Shown here piece by piece: positions 1 through 12,400 of a stretch of DNA of 64,000 nucleotides (position 1 is the stretch's first letter; each line of letters begins with the position of its first letter). A program made the position numbers and the translations under genes. The stretch comes from Merluccius polli. Lineage: Eukaryota > Chordata > Actinopteri > Gadiformes > Merlucciidae. The stretch is from positions 1-64,000 of the forward strand of contig JAOPHQ010005170.1 in NCBI GenBank assembly GCA_030340625.1, given 5' to 3'. The notes beneath the pieces were generated by a model, which searched no databases, was not told the origin of the DNA, and was given only the letters and a program-made list of their open reading frames with translations.

Positions 1-119
1 ACTATTATTTTGAAAAACAAAAACACTGGCAGTGTGTCCAGTCGGGTTCCCATGCAGTTCCAGGCCTCCGGCACAACTGCTGCACACAAACGTCACACAA
101 GACGTTTTCAGATCATCTA

Positions 120-275
120 GTGGTATCAAGCCTGCAAATTACATAGTTTCTTATGCGCCATTATCAGACCTTTATCGTAGTTACGTATGTGCCATTATCG
201 TACCTTTAAGGTTGTTTCTTATGCGCCATTATCTGCCCTTTATCGTTGTTTCTTATGTGCGACTTAAAGGTGCGC
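120..275. repeat. Short imperfect tandem repeat at left edge
   Basis: Phrases like TTCTTATGCGCCATTATC recur three to four times with varying spacers. I see no coding signal here. The rest of 276-656 shows nothing I recognise. Confidence 0.5.
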
Positions 276-656
276 TATGCAACTCGGTTATTCCTCCGCT
301 GTTTCTGGGTTTTCGCCGGAATTGGGCTCGCATTTCTCACTATAGAGCTCCCCCTGCAGCTTCGGAATAGGCCTACAACACTGTCGTAAAAACTCATTGA
401 CAACGCCCCCCACCCCCCACTTCGATAAATAAATAGTAATACACAACGAGAACCTGGATTCGGACCGCAAACAAACATGTGTGGTAGCAAGTCACTGCTA
501 GGAGGATAAACCCTCACTAGCTAGCAAGCTAGCCATGAAGCAACCAAGCTAAACACATACAGGGCTCACAATAAAACGGTCGAGCAAAACACATTGTTCA
601 ACAGACTCTCAAACCACATTACAAAAACGAAGTTCACCCAAGGGTAGGCTACTTAC

Positions 657-838
657 AATTTCAGCAGCAAGACAGCCAAGTCGGCGTCCGTTTTGCATTC
701 TTCCGAGTCTCTCAGTTGACGCCATTCCGCATAAGCTCGCCCTATGTTCACTCGTGTCTGGTTTCTTTGTTTATCATAATCCTTTCTCTTATTCTTCGAT
801 TCCTCCGACCTTCCCCTCTTGGGTCTTGATGGATCCAT
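657..838 (-). CDS. First coding exon of a fish multi-copy gene family (TRVNIG-type module), partial
   Basis: An ATG at 838 opens about 60 codons that end at a strong splice donor (GTAAGT starting at 656). The peptide is rich in Lys and Arg, then contains the words TRVNIGRAYAEWRQL and KTDADLAVLLLK. I remember this pattern (basic stretch, TRVNIG, WR.L, KTDA..A..LL) as the N-terminus of many predicted fish proteins of unknown function that occur in many copies, but no function is known to me. It lies downstream of the last visible cct3 exon, on the same strand, and is not part of CCT3. It could be a transposon-borne gene, a solo exon, or a real gene beginning here and running off the left edge. 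Later exons are not visible. Confidence 0.55.
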
Positions 839-1282
839 AGTGGATTTGTCGATTGATCCAGAATTGCCTTGCAACTGACTCTTTATATTCAGCCGGACCC
901 ATGTTTGGCACCCCTGCCCAGGTCTACCGTAAAGCAGTGAAACTACAATCTGACTACATTTTCGAGGCGCGATTGGATACTTCCGCTGCGTCACATCCGT
1001 AAGTGGCCGGGACGGCCACATGAAGTTGCATGTTCTGTTTTTCCGCGGGGACCCAACAGGGGGAGATGAAACACCCACCAAACAACCCAGAAAGTGTTGT
1101 AGAACGATCAGAACGACTCTCAACCTGCATGGTTAAGGTTATTTTTGATAAACGAGTTGCATAGTGCTTCTTTAAGAAGACGATCGGCCCTTTATCGGTA
1201 AAACTCGAACCCAAACCAATATACCGGACGGCTCTAACAGACATACAGAGGTACAGACGTGACAACGGACAGACAGACTCAC

Positions 1283-4200
1283 CGCTAGGATCTCCTTGCT
1301 GGCCCCTCTCAGAAGGATGGTGCAGGCTTTGGGGTCTTTGCATTCTGTGACGAAGGTGAAATACTCGTCACCGATCTTCTTCACTTCAAAGAGACCGGCT
1401 CCCGTTCCGACGTCTTCCTCACGCAGCTCATCTGTTCGGCTGGCGATACGAGCGCCACATGCCCTGACACACACAAACACACACCGTTTTATAAATTGCT
1501 CTTGGCTTTCATTAAAGCAGCGGAGTAGCCAGTTCGTTTCACATAAAGCAGAAGGATTTAGCGGGGAGCAGCCTTGTCCTTTGAGGTTATAGATACTTCA
1601 ACAGTACCAACTAACATGAGGTTAGTTCAGAGGCATCCCAACTGAACTTCATTTCAGTTTTAGTCACAAATTATACATACAAAAATAGGCCTACTCATTT
1701 CGAAAAAGTCAAAACATTGGCAAAATTTAACAAATAACGTTTTTATTTTTAAAAGCTGCTTGTTTACGTCAGACGAGGTAAAGGGGTACATTTTCATTAG
1801 CCAAATGTTACCTAGCAATCCGGTTGTTGTCAGTCTTCCTAACCCTGCGGATGGCAGTGATGTTGGCCTTCACCAGGTAGTGCTGAGCCAAGTCTACAAC
1901 AGAGGAACAAAATAATACGTAACTGAGATGCCCTTCTCAGTAGAGGAGAGATATATCAATCCATCCATCTATAATAAAAATATGACTATGTACCCGAGAT
2001 GCCCTTCTCAGTAGAGTATTAATAAATATGTATTTATGATATTAATAAATAATGAATATACGACTATGTACCTGAGATGCCCTTCTCGGTAAAGACCAGG
2101 TCTGGCTTCATTCTGACGATGTCACCACAGATCTGTTGGATGTACTCTTCCTCCATCTGAAGGATCCGAGCAAAGTCTTCCTCACGACTGATCTCGATGT
2201 CCGTCTAGATGGGGATTAAGAAAGTGATCTTAGACACGGACATGCACACGCATGTAAAGTTCTTACCTTAGACATGGACATACACACGCATGAGCCAAGT
2301 ATGACATTACAGTCTAACAAACCAACCCTACTCAGTATCAATCACTAACCCTACTCAGTATCAATCACTAACCCTTTATGTACTATTAGTACTAGAGTAG
2401 TGTGTTTAGTATGTAGTACTGTGTGTTTAGTATGTAGTACTGTGTGTTTAGTATGTTGTACTGTGTGTTAAGTATGTAGTACTGTGTGTTTAGTATGTAG
2501 TACCTGACTCTCTCCTTTCTTATACTCTAGAGAACAGTCCAGCAGGATGATTCTCGGGTTTTTGATGAGACGCTTCATCCTGGGATGCGTCACGTCTTTG
2601 TTGACCATAACGCCTCGCAGGACACAGGACTCCTCGATGATTCCCCCCGGGACCTGGACACATACAATCACTCAATCAATAAATAGAAGGAATGAACCTC
2701 GATGGGCTGCCCAGTTATTGGAAAATACGGTATTAGCCTAACCCTAACGCTAGCAGGGTTAGGGTTAGCCTAACCTTAACGCTAGTAGGGTTACGCTAAC
2801 CCTAGCCCTAGCAGGGTTAGCCAAACCTGATCGCTAGCAGGGTTAGCATCCAAACACCCAAAGGAGAATCTATACATTTATTAGATTTACGCTGTTCTAC
2901 TCATTTTGAGTGCTTCCCTAATTGTAGCGATAGGACAGGGTTTATCTAATGTTATTCAAAGCCAGGCTCCGATTGGTCGACAAGTCAGCAACACAGCCTC
3001 TGATTGGTCGACAAAGGCATTATGGCTGCCAACTACAATCCAGTGGGAATCGAACCCCTAACCCTGGCAATCTCTTCCTATTCTATGGAGGCTGTAGGGA
3101 GTTGGTTGTTTAGGTTTAGGCCTCGCTCCCTTGTGCTGGCCAGAGTTCGGCTCAACATGTTTGACGTGCTCCCGCTAGTATAAGTAATGTGCGTTGAGGA
3201 CGGTCGCTGATGGATCATTTGTATTTAGACATGGTGACTCAACAGGGACCAGAAAACATCCGTTAGGTCATTACTGCATCCTCCACTTAGTTCATTACTG
3301 TCCATATGAACAAGGTGCATCCTTCAAACTTTACCTTCTCTACTTTGGCATATTTCTTAATGTCGATCTCCTTGCGGCCGTTCTCCTCCATCTCCACAAT
3401 CTTGACGGCGTCCAGCGCAATGTTGCACGCCATGTCTGACCAGCGGCTCAGTGCCTTGGTGTTGATGGCCGAGTTGATGATCTTCAGCATGGTGGAGCGG
3501 TCGGTGAGGTCCACTGGTACACTAAGATAGACATCATCATTACCTCCATCCATTTTAACTCTCCACACCAACGCTTTATCACAGTTAGTCTGTCCTTTAT
3601 CACAGTTAGTCTGTCCTTTATGACAGTTAGTCTGTCCTTTATCACAGTTAGTCTGTCCTTTAATCACAGTTAGTCTGTCCTTTATCGCAACTATAATCTG
3701 TCCTTAATCACAACTTTAGCCTGTCCTAGTCCAAGATTAGTCTAGTCCAGGGTTAGTCTAGTGTTAATGTAGTTAAGTCTAGGGTTAGTCTAGTCCAGGG
3801 TTAGTCTAGTGTTAATGTAGTTAAGTCTAGGGTTAGTCTAGTCCAGGGTTAGTCTAGTGTTAATGTAGTTAAGTCTAGGGTTAGTCAAGTCTAGGGTTAG
3901 TCTAGTCCAGGGTTAGTCTAGTCCAGGGTTAGTCTAGTGTCAATGTAGTTAAATCTAGGGTTAGTCTAGTCTAGGGTTAGTGAAGTCTAGTCTAGGGATA
4001 GTCCAGGGCTAGGGTTACCTGATCTCTCTGAGTGTCTCCAACATGTCTTCCAGCGCGTGGCGGTAAGCGCCAATGATCACTGTCGGATGCATCTGTTGCT
4101 CCAGGAACTGCTCAGCCACGGACAGCATCTCCCCAGCTGCAACACACACACCATGTTACACATAGACACAAACTACATCCTGACCTCACCTGGCCTGTAT

Positions 4201-6623
4201 TATTATTATTATGACCTCACCTGTAGTAGCAGTAGTATCTAAGTTAGCTAGCAAAGTTGTGTTGGTGGACAGAGGGAGAGAGCTGTGTGTACACTAATGT
4301 TACAGGCAGGACAAAGAAAGTCTTAAAATATATAGAAATAGCAATACTAATACAGTAATAGTACCCAGGATGATGACAGACGTGGTCCCGTCCCCAACCT
4401 CCTCATCTTGGGTGCGGCTGATCTCAATCATGGACTTGGCAGCAGGATGCTGCACCTGGATCTGTCACCATGGAAACCAAACATACCATGAATGGTAGAA
4501 TACGGCCATGTTTCTATTACATGACTGTGTTGCCATTACAGGTAGGGCTACACGATATATATGGTTTTCAGCATCGTGAAGGATGCAATGATTTTGTTTT
4601 TTTGAAGGACGAGTTGGCTAAGGCGGGGCTGAGGATGACGTACGCTGGTTTACTTTGATTTGCGATGAAAACTACGGTGTAGTTAAGAGACAAGCTTTTG
4701 TTAAACCTCTTCATCCCAAGGACCCTCCGCCGCATGTGAAAAAGCAGTCATGTGATTTACCCCTAGATACTCTACTAGGGGTGTATCACATACTATGCCC
4801 CTAGATACTATGAGATTCTCAACTTTTAGCCTATCATAACCATTGTTTGCTAAATGAACAAAACTTCAACCCCAAACAAAATAATAAGCATGCAACAACA
4901 ACAGTTATGTATTTCATAACTACATGTGCACATGCACAGCAATAGCATTCTTTATCGAATCATGTTATCTACACAAACAAAATATTATATGAAAGCTGAG
5001 GCTCCGCTGATTTCAACAGTCCAAATCACCTTCGCCATATTGCTGTCAAAATTATTGACCAAACCGTACCGGTGACCGCGTCTTTAGATCACCGTGTCAG
5101 AATGCTGTAATGCAGACCGTGAATATCTGTAGAATATCCAATACCTGTCATACTACTACTTCAAACTACATAAGATGCTATTGATGCTCTTTAAACACAC
5201 AACCACACAAGCGTTATGCTGCTTTGAAGTTTCCCTTTTGATGTCGAGGCGTTCCTGGCGACATTATTGTAAAACTTGTCAAACACAGAACTTCACCTAC
5301 TCGGCCCAGCCAGTAAACGCTGGCGAACAACCGATTTTTGTTTCAACGACAATGAAACCAGGGGAGACTATAACAACAATGAAAGCATGTGCTTATCGTA
5401 ACAAAAAATGCGATTACTTAACTAACACAAACTTGGTTGGCCCCAAAGTGCCCCGCGACTATGAGGGGTCCGCCCTAGATGGTTCCCCTTTAGCTGCTCA
5501 TTAATAATGGTGTTACCTCTCTCAGGATGGCGTTGCCGTCGTTGGTCATGACGATGCCTCCCATCGGGTCCAACAGCATCTGGGTGAGCGTTAGTTAGGA
5601 TTAACCATTTCATATTCTCGTTATCGTACATAGGCAAAAGGCGATGCAAGATCATTTCTGTCACTTTGTTCATCCCTAGAGGACATGTTATAGATCAGGG
5701 CTCGACATTAACGCTTGTCCAGGACAAGTTGGTTTTTCCAACATGAGAATGAATTCACTGAACCTTAACCTGAAAGGTAACATGATAACATAATATAACC
5801 GATAATATTACACGGCAATTGTCTGTCTTTTACTGCCTGGAAAAGTGAAGGTCAATTTAATTGGCCCTGTGACAAGTGGGGCTGAGCAATAAATCGATAT
5901 TACATCAATATTGTGATACAAGACTAGATATTGTCTTAGATTTTGGATATCGTCATTTGGAATAAGTGTCGTCTTTTCCTGGTTTTAAAGGCTGCATTAC
6001 AGTGAAGTGATGACAAAAATGAGAACACTTTTCATACATAATACTTTCCATTTGTCAAGTATTTAATTCACATAGGAGTAAACAAAAATAGATTTTACCA
6101 AGTGGTTATTTTCAGTAGACTATTTAATTACCAGAAAACATGCTATATAATGATACATATCGTTAGAGATATTAAACGACCAAGTATCTGAAATGCTTAA
6201 TGTGAAGCCTTGGAGATCATGTCAGATGTTAGGGTAAGCCCACCTTCATCATGGCCCTGGGGCCCAGACAGGTCCGGATGACATCTGCAATAGTCTGGAA
6301 GAAACAAAAACAAGTATTAAAGCCAATGTTAGAATGGTGGCTGAAAATACCACTTTGAGTGAATAGCGGAGAACGGTGGCCAGGTAGTCCAGCAGTAGCA
6401 GATCAATGAATACAGAACAGCATTCGTTGTCATCATTTAATAACGATGGGTTACCTTGGCAGCATTGATGTTCCCGGTCTGAACCTTCCTGCCAGACTCT
6501 CGCTTGATGTTCTGATCTGAAAAATACATAATAATAATAATAATGATGATAATAATAATGATGATAAATACAGGTATACACAGGCAGTGGCATCACAGCG
6601 CAAAGTACAGGACAGTGTGCACA

Positions 6624-6672
<49 letters not shown>

Positions 6673-7549
6673 CAGTAGATTTTGACATTATGTCCTGTAG
6701 AAACGTTCCTGACTGAGGGAGTAAGTCTTAATGTCTTAGACAATAAGTGACTAAAGGAGTTATTTTGTCTCATCGTCTCGTCTTGGACAATAAGACATCT
6801 TGCAGAGCATCTTTCAGGTTGATGCCGTCAGTTAGCTGTGGTACTCCCAGCTCAGCGATGACTTGTCATCCCAATACTGAACGTTGTGGTTAACGTTCAG
6901 AGTAGACTAGAGTAGTTCTGGATAGGGTTCTGGTTATGGTTGGTTCTGGTTAGGGTGGGTTCTGCTTAGGGTTGTTTCTGCTCAGGGTTGGTTCTGCTCA
7001 GGGTTGGTTCTGGGTCTTAACATGCAATACAGACGAGCTAGGCGTTACAGCTCGTTAGCACACAAGCCAGATGGGCAGACAAAAGAGACGTTGAGCTTCG
7101 TTGCGAGTCGACGCACTACAAAACCCAACACCAACACTATAACACCAACCAGCCCGTTAAATGCTTCAAACATAAGGATAGGTGGCGGCGTGCAGCTCAT
7201 CACGCTAGCTTCCAAACATAAGGACAGATAGCGGCGTATAGCTTAGCCCGCTAGCCTTAAACATAAGCAGAGCTAGCCGTGTGTAGCTTAGCGTGCTAGC
7301 TTCAAACCAGAACGATAGCTAGCCGTGTGCAGCTTAGCGTGCTAGCTTCGAACCGGAAGGATAGCTAAGCACATGCGTCTCACGCTAACCGGCAAGGAGG
7401 AGAAACGCTAAAAGGTGAAACGGGTGTTAAAGGAAGCGGCCGTGTTTCTCCCCGCGGGCGGCACCTCTCCGTGTATTAGTAGTATTAGTATTAGCAGTTA
7501 ACGGTATTTTAATGTACTTACTGAGCACTAAAACCTGCTGGCCGAACAT
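1283..7549 (-). CDS. cct3: T-complex protein 1 subunit gamma (CCT3), residues 1-384; 3' end outside the window
   Basis: CCT3 is one of the eight subunits of the cytosolic TRiC/CCT chaperonin, which folds actin, tubulin and other proteins using ATP. Exons: 7549-7522, 6516-6455, 6294-6244, 5579-5517, 4461-4365, 4136-4019, 3521-3335, 2653-2504, 2204-2072, 1893-1812, 1463-1283. All have AG acceptors and GT donors, and the phases join to 384 codons. The protein begins MFGQQVLVL and carries group II chaperonin marks: TNDGN at about 59-63, GDGTT at 91-95 (ATP binding), then the apical-domain segments IPGG-like VPGGIIEESC and NPRIILLD. The last visible exon ends KEILA; vertebrate CCT3 has about 545 residues, so about 160 C-terminal residues (SEVERNL onward in the family) are missing and must lie left of position 1. 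The start is the only ATG in context, followed by the short first exon typical of this gene. No defect is seen. Confidence 0.97.
2395..2500. repeat. 21-bp tandem repeat at the cct3 exon 8 donor
   Basis: About five copies of a unit like AGTATGTAGTACTGTGTGTTT abut the intron side of the donor at 2503. On the gene strand each copy repeats the intron start GTACTACATAC. Confidence 0.8.
3580..4012. repeat. Two adjoining minisatellites in cct3 intron 6
   Basis: First come about six copies of TTAGTCTGTCCTTTATCACAG (21 bp) directly upstream of exon 7. Then comes a roughly 48-bp array built on GGGTTAGTCTAGTCCA. The second array is rich in GGGTTAG. Confidence 0.8.
5695..6190. mobile_element. Remnants of nonautonomous hAT-like fish DNA elements in cct3 intron 3
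   Basis: The stretch CAGGGCTCGACATTAACGC near 5695 and GGGGCTGAGCAATAAATCG near 5879, followed by ATATCG-type words and CTTTTCCTGGTTTTAAAGG, match fish interspersed repeats I remember as hAT-type MITEs. The borders are not clear. Similar fragments begin near 4544 (GTAGGGCTACACGATATAT). Confidence 0.5.
6625..6671. repeat. (AC)n microsatellite
   Basis: An uninterrupted AC run lies in cct3 intron 1. Confidence 0.95.
7060..7372. repeat. About 50-bp tandem repeat, roughly four diverged copies, cct3 intron 1
   Basis: Units share words such as GCAGCTTAGCGTGCTAGCTT and CATAAGGATAG. The array is degenerate. Confidence 0.65.
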
Positions 7550-7700
7550 CTTGACAGCGCGTGCGGTGTGGAAGGTTCGAGGCGGGGAGGCACGAGGACG
7601 AAGGAGCGGCCGGGCTGGAGGGGGCGGGACTCCGGCGCCCCTTTGACCAATAGGACGCGAGCACACGCGTGACGGACGGGGACTTCTTACCAATTGGATC
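7550..7700 (-). promoter_or_regulatory. Probable cct3 promoter
   Basis: GC-rich, CpG-rich DNA lies upstream of the cct3 ATG. It contains a GC box (GGGGCGGG, 7621-7628), a CCAAT (7647-7651, inverted relative to the gene) and GAAGGTTC (7571-7578), which resembles a heat-shock factor half-site pair. CCT genes are known HSF1 targets, but binding here is inference. No TATA box is seen. Confidence 0.5.
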
Positions 7701-8004
7701 AATTAAATGCGTGCTCATAAGTAGGCGATGAGAAAGCCTTTCATGGATGTAACCAACGCGTTCTTCGCGTGGCGTACGGACGCATCGTAAATTATTCAAT
7801 AAAATATAACGCCCCACAAATGACATAAACAACCCATGAAGCAGTACATTGATTTGATCACTATAAGTACTGTTGATCACGATACTGTTGTTGCTCAACC
7901 CTGTCTATTGTGACAGGGTTGAGCTGAATTCACACTTCACCTCTTCCAAACATACAGCGTGAAGTAGTGCTGTAGTTTTATGGCGGCTGCTATATTATTT
8001 TGCT

Positions 8005-8335
8005 TCCTGGGTGTGTTAGACAGCTGCTAGGGTGTTCTGCACAGTTGCTATGGTGTTCTGTGGTGTGTCTATGGTGTTCTAGGTGGTTGCTAGGTCGTTA
8101 TATGCGGTTGCTAAGGTGTGATAGGTGGTTGCTAGGGCATTCTAGGTGGTTGCAAAGGTGTTCTAGTTGGTTGCTATGGTGTTCTGGGTGGTTGCTAGGA
8201 TGTTCTAGTTGGTTGCTATGGTGTTCTGGGTGGTTGCTAGGATGTTCTAGTTGGTTGCAATGGTGTTCTGGGTGGGTGCTAGGATGTTCTAGTTGGTTGC
8301 TATGGTGTTCTGTGTGGTTGCTAGGATGTTCTGAT
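8005..8335. repeat. 21-bp minisatellite between cct3 and the PDIA3-like gene
   Basis: About 15 copies of units like GGTTGCTAGGATGTTCTAGTT. The multiple-of-three period keeps false reading frames open on both strands. The remainder of 7700-8589 shows nothing else I recognise. Confidence 0.85.
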
Positions 8336-8589
8336 GAGCGATCAGTTGAGGAGCTCAACATTTTGATGCATAATATGTCGAGGGTCTACATATCGAGGGA
8401 GTAGTGAGTTTATAGCATTTGATAGTTTAGGTTTTGCACACTAACAATTTTAGAACACAGAACAAATCCCATGTGTGTGTGTGTGGGAGTACGTTTTAAA
8501 AGTTTAAATACTTAAAAAGTGTAAATAGTATAAAAGTTTTGAGTCATTCCATAAAAGTGTGGATAGTAAGGTAGAATAGAATACAAGTC

Positions 8590-8595
8590 TTTATT
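8590..8595 (-). terminator. Candidate polyadenylation signal of the PDIA3-like gene
   Basis: AATAAA on the minus strand, about 590 bases after the stop codon. It is the first clear hexamer I noticed downstream. Confidence 0.45.
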
Positions 8596-9182
8596 TCATG
8601 CGAGTCCTATTCTGAAAAATGTGTTTACATATGTTTGCAATCATGTAAATAAATAAATGAAGAAATTCAATATAATGAATACAAATCATAATTTAGAAAA
8701 TGTTATTTATTTGACTGATAACCATTAAATCATATCAAAGTTAAATAAAAACGGCATCTAGTGGTGAAATAAGTCACATGTAGCATTATGATGTCATCGT
8801 TCACTGTGAAGGTTAACTCCTTCGTTCGGACGGGAAACGCTGCCATAATAATCATTACTTCGAACGTACAGAAAGTTTCCTCTCCCTGTGGAGCACGTAT
8901 TCGGTGAATTCACGTGACGCTGATGGCAACGCAATGTTTTCAGCCCCGGGGGAAACACGACATCTTATACTTTACTGCCCCCAAAGAGTAAGGTACCGCT
9001 TTGGGCTCTGGTAACTTCAGACAAAATTGTTCATCGATTAAAAATGGAAAATCAGTTTCAGCCCAAGACCTGTGTGATTGGCTGTCAGAGATCATACGAT
9101 CCTGTTAGCAACTCCAGCCCAACTGCTTTGACGTGGTAACATGTCCTGATGTTCATGTTGCCATGGTAACATGTCCTGATGG

Positions 9183-9409
9183 TCAGAGCTCTTCCCGAAC
9201 CCCGTTGAGCACCAGCGGTCGTCTGGACTCCCTCTTCAGGAACTTCACAAAGTCCTTCAGCTCTCGAGTGCCCTGGAACCACAAGAACCAGTTGAAACTA
9301 GAACCACAAGAACCAGTTGAAACCAGAACCACAAGAACCAGTTGAAACTAGAACCATAAGAACCAGTTGAAACTAGAACCACAAGAACCAGTTGAAACTA
9401 GAATCACAA

Positions 9410-9476
<67 letters not shown>

Positions 9477-12400
9477 CTCATATCTAATGGGCTGGTCCTT
9501 TTTTCCTGCTGGAGCAAAATAGATGGTTGGAAAACTAAAGAGGAAGAGAAGGAGAGACATATTATAGACTAGATCAGAACATGTTAGACTCGTTTGACTT
9601 AAAGGTGCAGTGTGAAGGATTTAGTCGCATCTAGCGGTGAGTAGGGCTGCACCATTCTTGCTAAAATGTGAATCACGGTTTGTTTGTTTTTTTTACGTGT
9701 GTGTGCGCATGTGCATGTGCTTTACCCCTGGACATCGTAGCCTAGTGGAACATCGTTAGCTGTGGCGTCCATCTCAGCGATAATGATGTTTGGATCCAAG
9801 TACAGCTTGTAGCAAGAAGAAACACTGGTGAATATGTACTACATACATACATATATATAGATTTATATTAAATAGATAATAAATAGATATAGATATATCT
9901 ACCTGTTGAGCCAGCTCTATATAGACTGGTGATAGCTTCTTGCAGTGTGGACAGCGAGGAGAGAAGAACTGAAGGAGAACATCTTTATCTGGCTGGTTGA
10001 CCACGTCTTCAAACGACTCTGCTACAACCACCTACACACACACACACACATATATATAGGTGAGTTAGGGTTAGGTGCTAACCTTGATGGGTGAGTTAGG
10101 GTTAGGTGCTAACCTTGATGGGTGAGTTAGGGTTAGGTGCTAACCTTGACAGGTGAGTTGTTGTTCTCTGGGATGCTCTGGGACTTGATGTAGCGCTTCA
10201 ACAGACCTGAGAAATAGTCGTCCAAGAACCTCTCTAGCGAACTACCATCTCGCCTGCAACACACACACACACACACACACACACGCGTAAGGTTAGGGTT
10301 AGGGGTATAGTGTTTGTGGTGGTTACGGTTATGGTGGTTACGGTTATAGTGTACAAGGGTTAGGTTAGGGTTAGGGTTATAATGTACGAGGGTTAGGGTT
10401 AGGGTAAGGTTAGAGTGTACTAGGGCAAGGTTAGGGTTAGGGTTATAATGTACGAGGGTTAGGGTTAGGTTACGGTTAGAGTGTACTAGGGTTAGGTTAG
10501 GGTTAGGGTTATAGTGTATGAGTTAGGTTAGGGTTATAGTGAACTATGGTTAGGGTTATAGTGTACTAGGGTTAGGTTAGGGTTGGGGTTATAATGTGCG
10601 AGCGTTAGGATAGGTTGTAGAGTACTAGGGTAGGGTTAGGATTAGGGTTAGGTTAAGTTGTAGAGTACTAGGGTAGGGTTAGGATTAGGGTTAGGTTATA
10701 TTGTACTAGAGTTAGGGTTATAGTATACTAACGTGAACTCCTCTCTCATGGTGTACTTGTGTCCCAGTCGAGTTTGAATGGTGACCAAGGGTAGCTCCGC
10801 TCCCTCTGACATTCCCAGGCCAAAATCTTCCTCCAGCTCAGAAAGAAAGTCATTCTTATTGGCTACCGCAAAACTCAGCCCCCGAGAAGAGTACCTGGAG
10901 ACCACCTTCAATACACTGCAAACAGAGAGAAGGGTTAGATTTAGTCTTATATGTCCCTACTATACAGAGAGAAGGGTTAGATTTAGTCTTATATGTCCCT
11001 ACTATACAGAGAGAAGGGTTAGATTTAGTCTTATATGTCCCTACTATACAGAGAGAAGGGTTAGATTTTGGCCCTGTCCCATTACCTCCCCTAAAAACTT
11101 CCACTTGGTTTTGAGTTCCCTCGACAGTAAAGTCCCCTTGACGAGGGGAGTGGGGGTGAAGATCTTTCCCTATGAAATGGGACAACCCTTCAAGACCCTG
11201 ATACGTCATCAGTAGTCGTCGATGGCGTTTACGTAAACAGACGCGACGAGTTTGTTGCCGGACATTTCACTCACAATGCCGTCTTCAGCTGTGGTAAAAT
11301 GTGAAAATGTGCTGCTGGATTATTTTCTAGCTTTGTACAATGTACTTTCACTCACAAACCGTTGTTTACACGACGTTCTACTGACATCGTGAATAGCGAT
11401 TTTTTTTTTTTTTTTCCGGAAATGCGTGTTATAAAGATCATGGACGTCGTTAGACCTGGGCATTCCCCGAATAGCCCCGGAACCCTGTGGCGTGAAATAA
11501 AAAAATACCCCCCCCCCCCCCCCCCGTTACGATCGCCCCCCCCCCCCTCATTTCAATAGCGACGTCCATGATAACGATGCAATTACATATTCCTTTGCAA
11601 CTGAGATATATTTACATGATTATTGATTGGAAATTCCTCAAACCCCTCCCTTTCAAGTGTGGTCCTATGGACACAAGTCTGCTCCTGAGCTGACTTGCTG
11701 CCGAGGGGCTTTTTTAGTGGTGGATAGGCACTTTCCCATGCTTCCTAAGTATTGGGACTCCCTACCCCCTCGCGGGAACGCGCAAAATCTAGGGAGAAGG
11801 GCTCAAATCTAGGGCTAGGGTTTAAATTGGGACGGGCCATTAGTCTTATATGTCCCTACTATACAGAGAGAAGGGTTAGATTTAGTCTTATATGCCCCTA
11901 CTATACAGAGAGAAGGGTTAGATTTAGTCTAATATGTCATTACTATACAGAGATAAGGGTTAGATTTAGTCTAATATGTCATTACAATACAGAGAGAAGG
12001 GTTAGATTTAGTCTAATATGTCATTACAATACAGAGATAAGGGTTAGATGTAGTCTAATATGTCATTACTATACAGAGATAAGGGTTAGATTTAGTCTAA
12101 TATGTCATTACTATACAGTACAGTGTTACGCCTCAACCTTGCGCTCGCTGTCATCTACTCCATAAGGGCTGCAACCTAGAAGACGTGAACCTGAAACTAG
12201 CGTCTATGTTACCCCTTTTCCACCAAGGCTTCAGACAGGGTTACCGGTTTCTCCAGTATTTTGAGCCTGTGGGATTCAGTCTGTAGTCCAGGTCATAGTA
12301 AACAGTCAGCAGGTCTCGGACTCGCAACCTGTCCTTATTCTCCAGAGTGAGATGAGGACATAGTCCATACCTAGGAGAGAGTGACAATAAATATATATTA

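Noticed and set aside
32..517. Short frames at the left edge on both strands
   Set aside because: Weak composition, no recognisable domain, and they overlap a small repeat.
3045..3070. tRNA-like TGGGAATCGAACCCC word
   Set aside because: It resembles a tRNA B box on the minus strand, but no acceptor stem, D arm or full cloverleaf is present.
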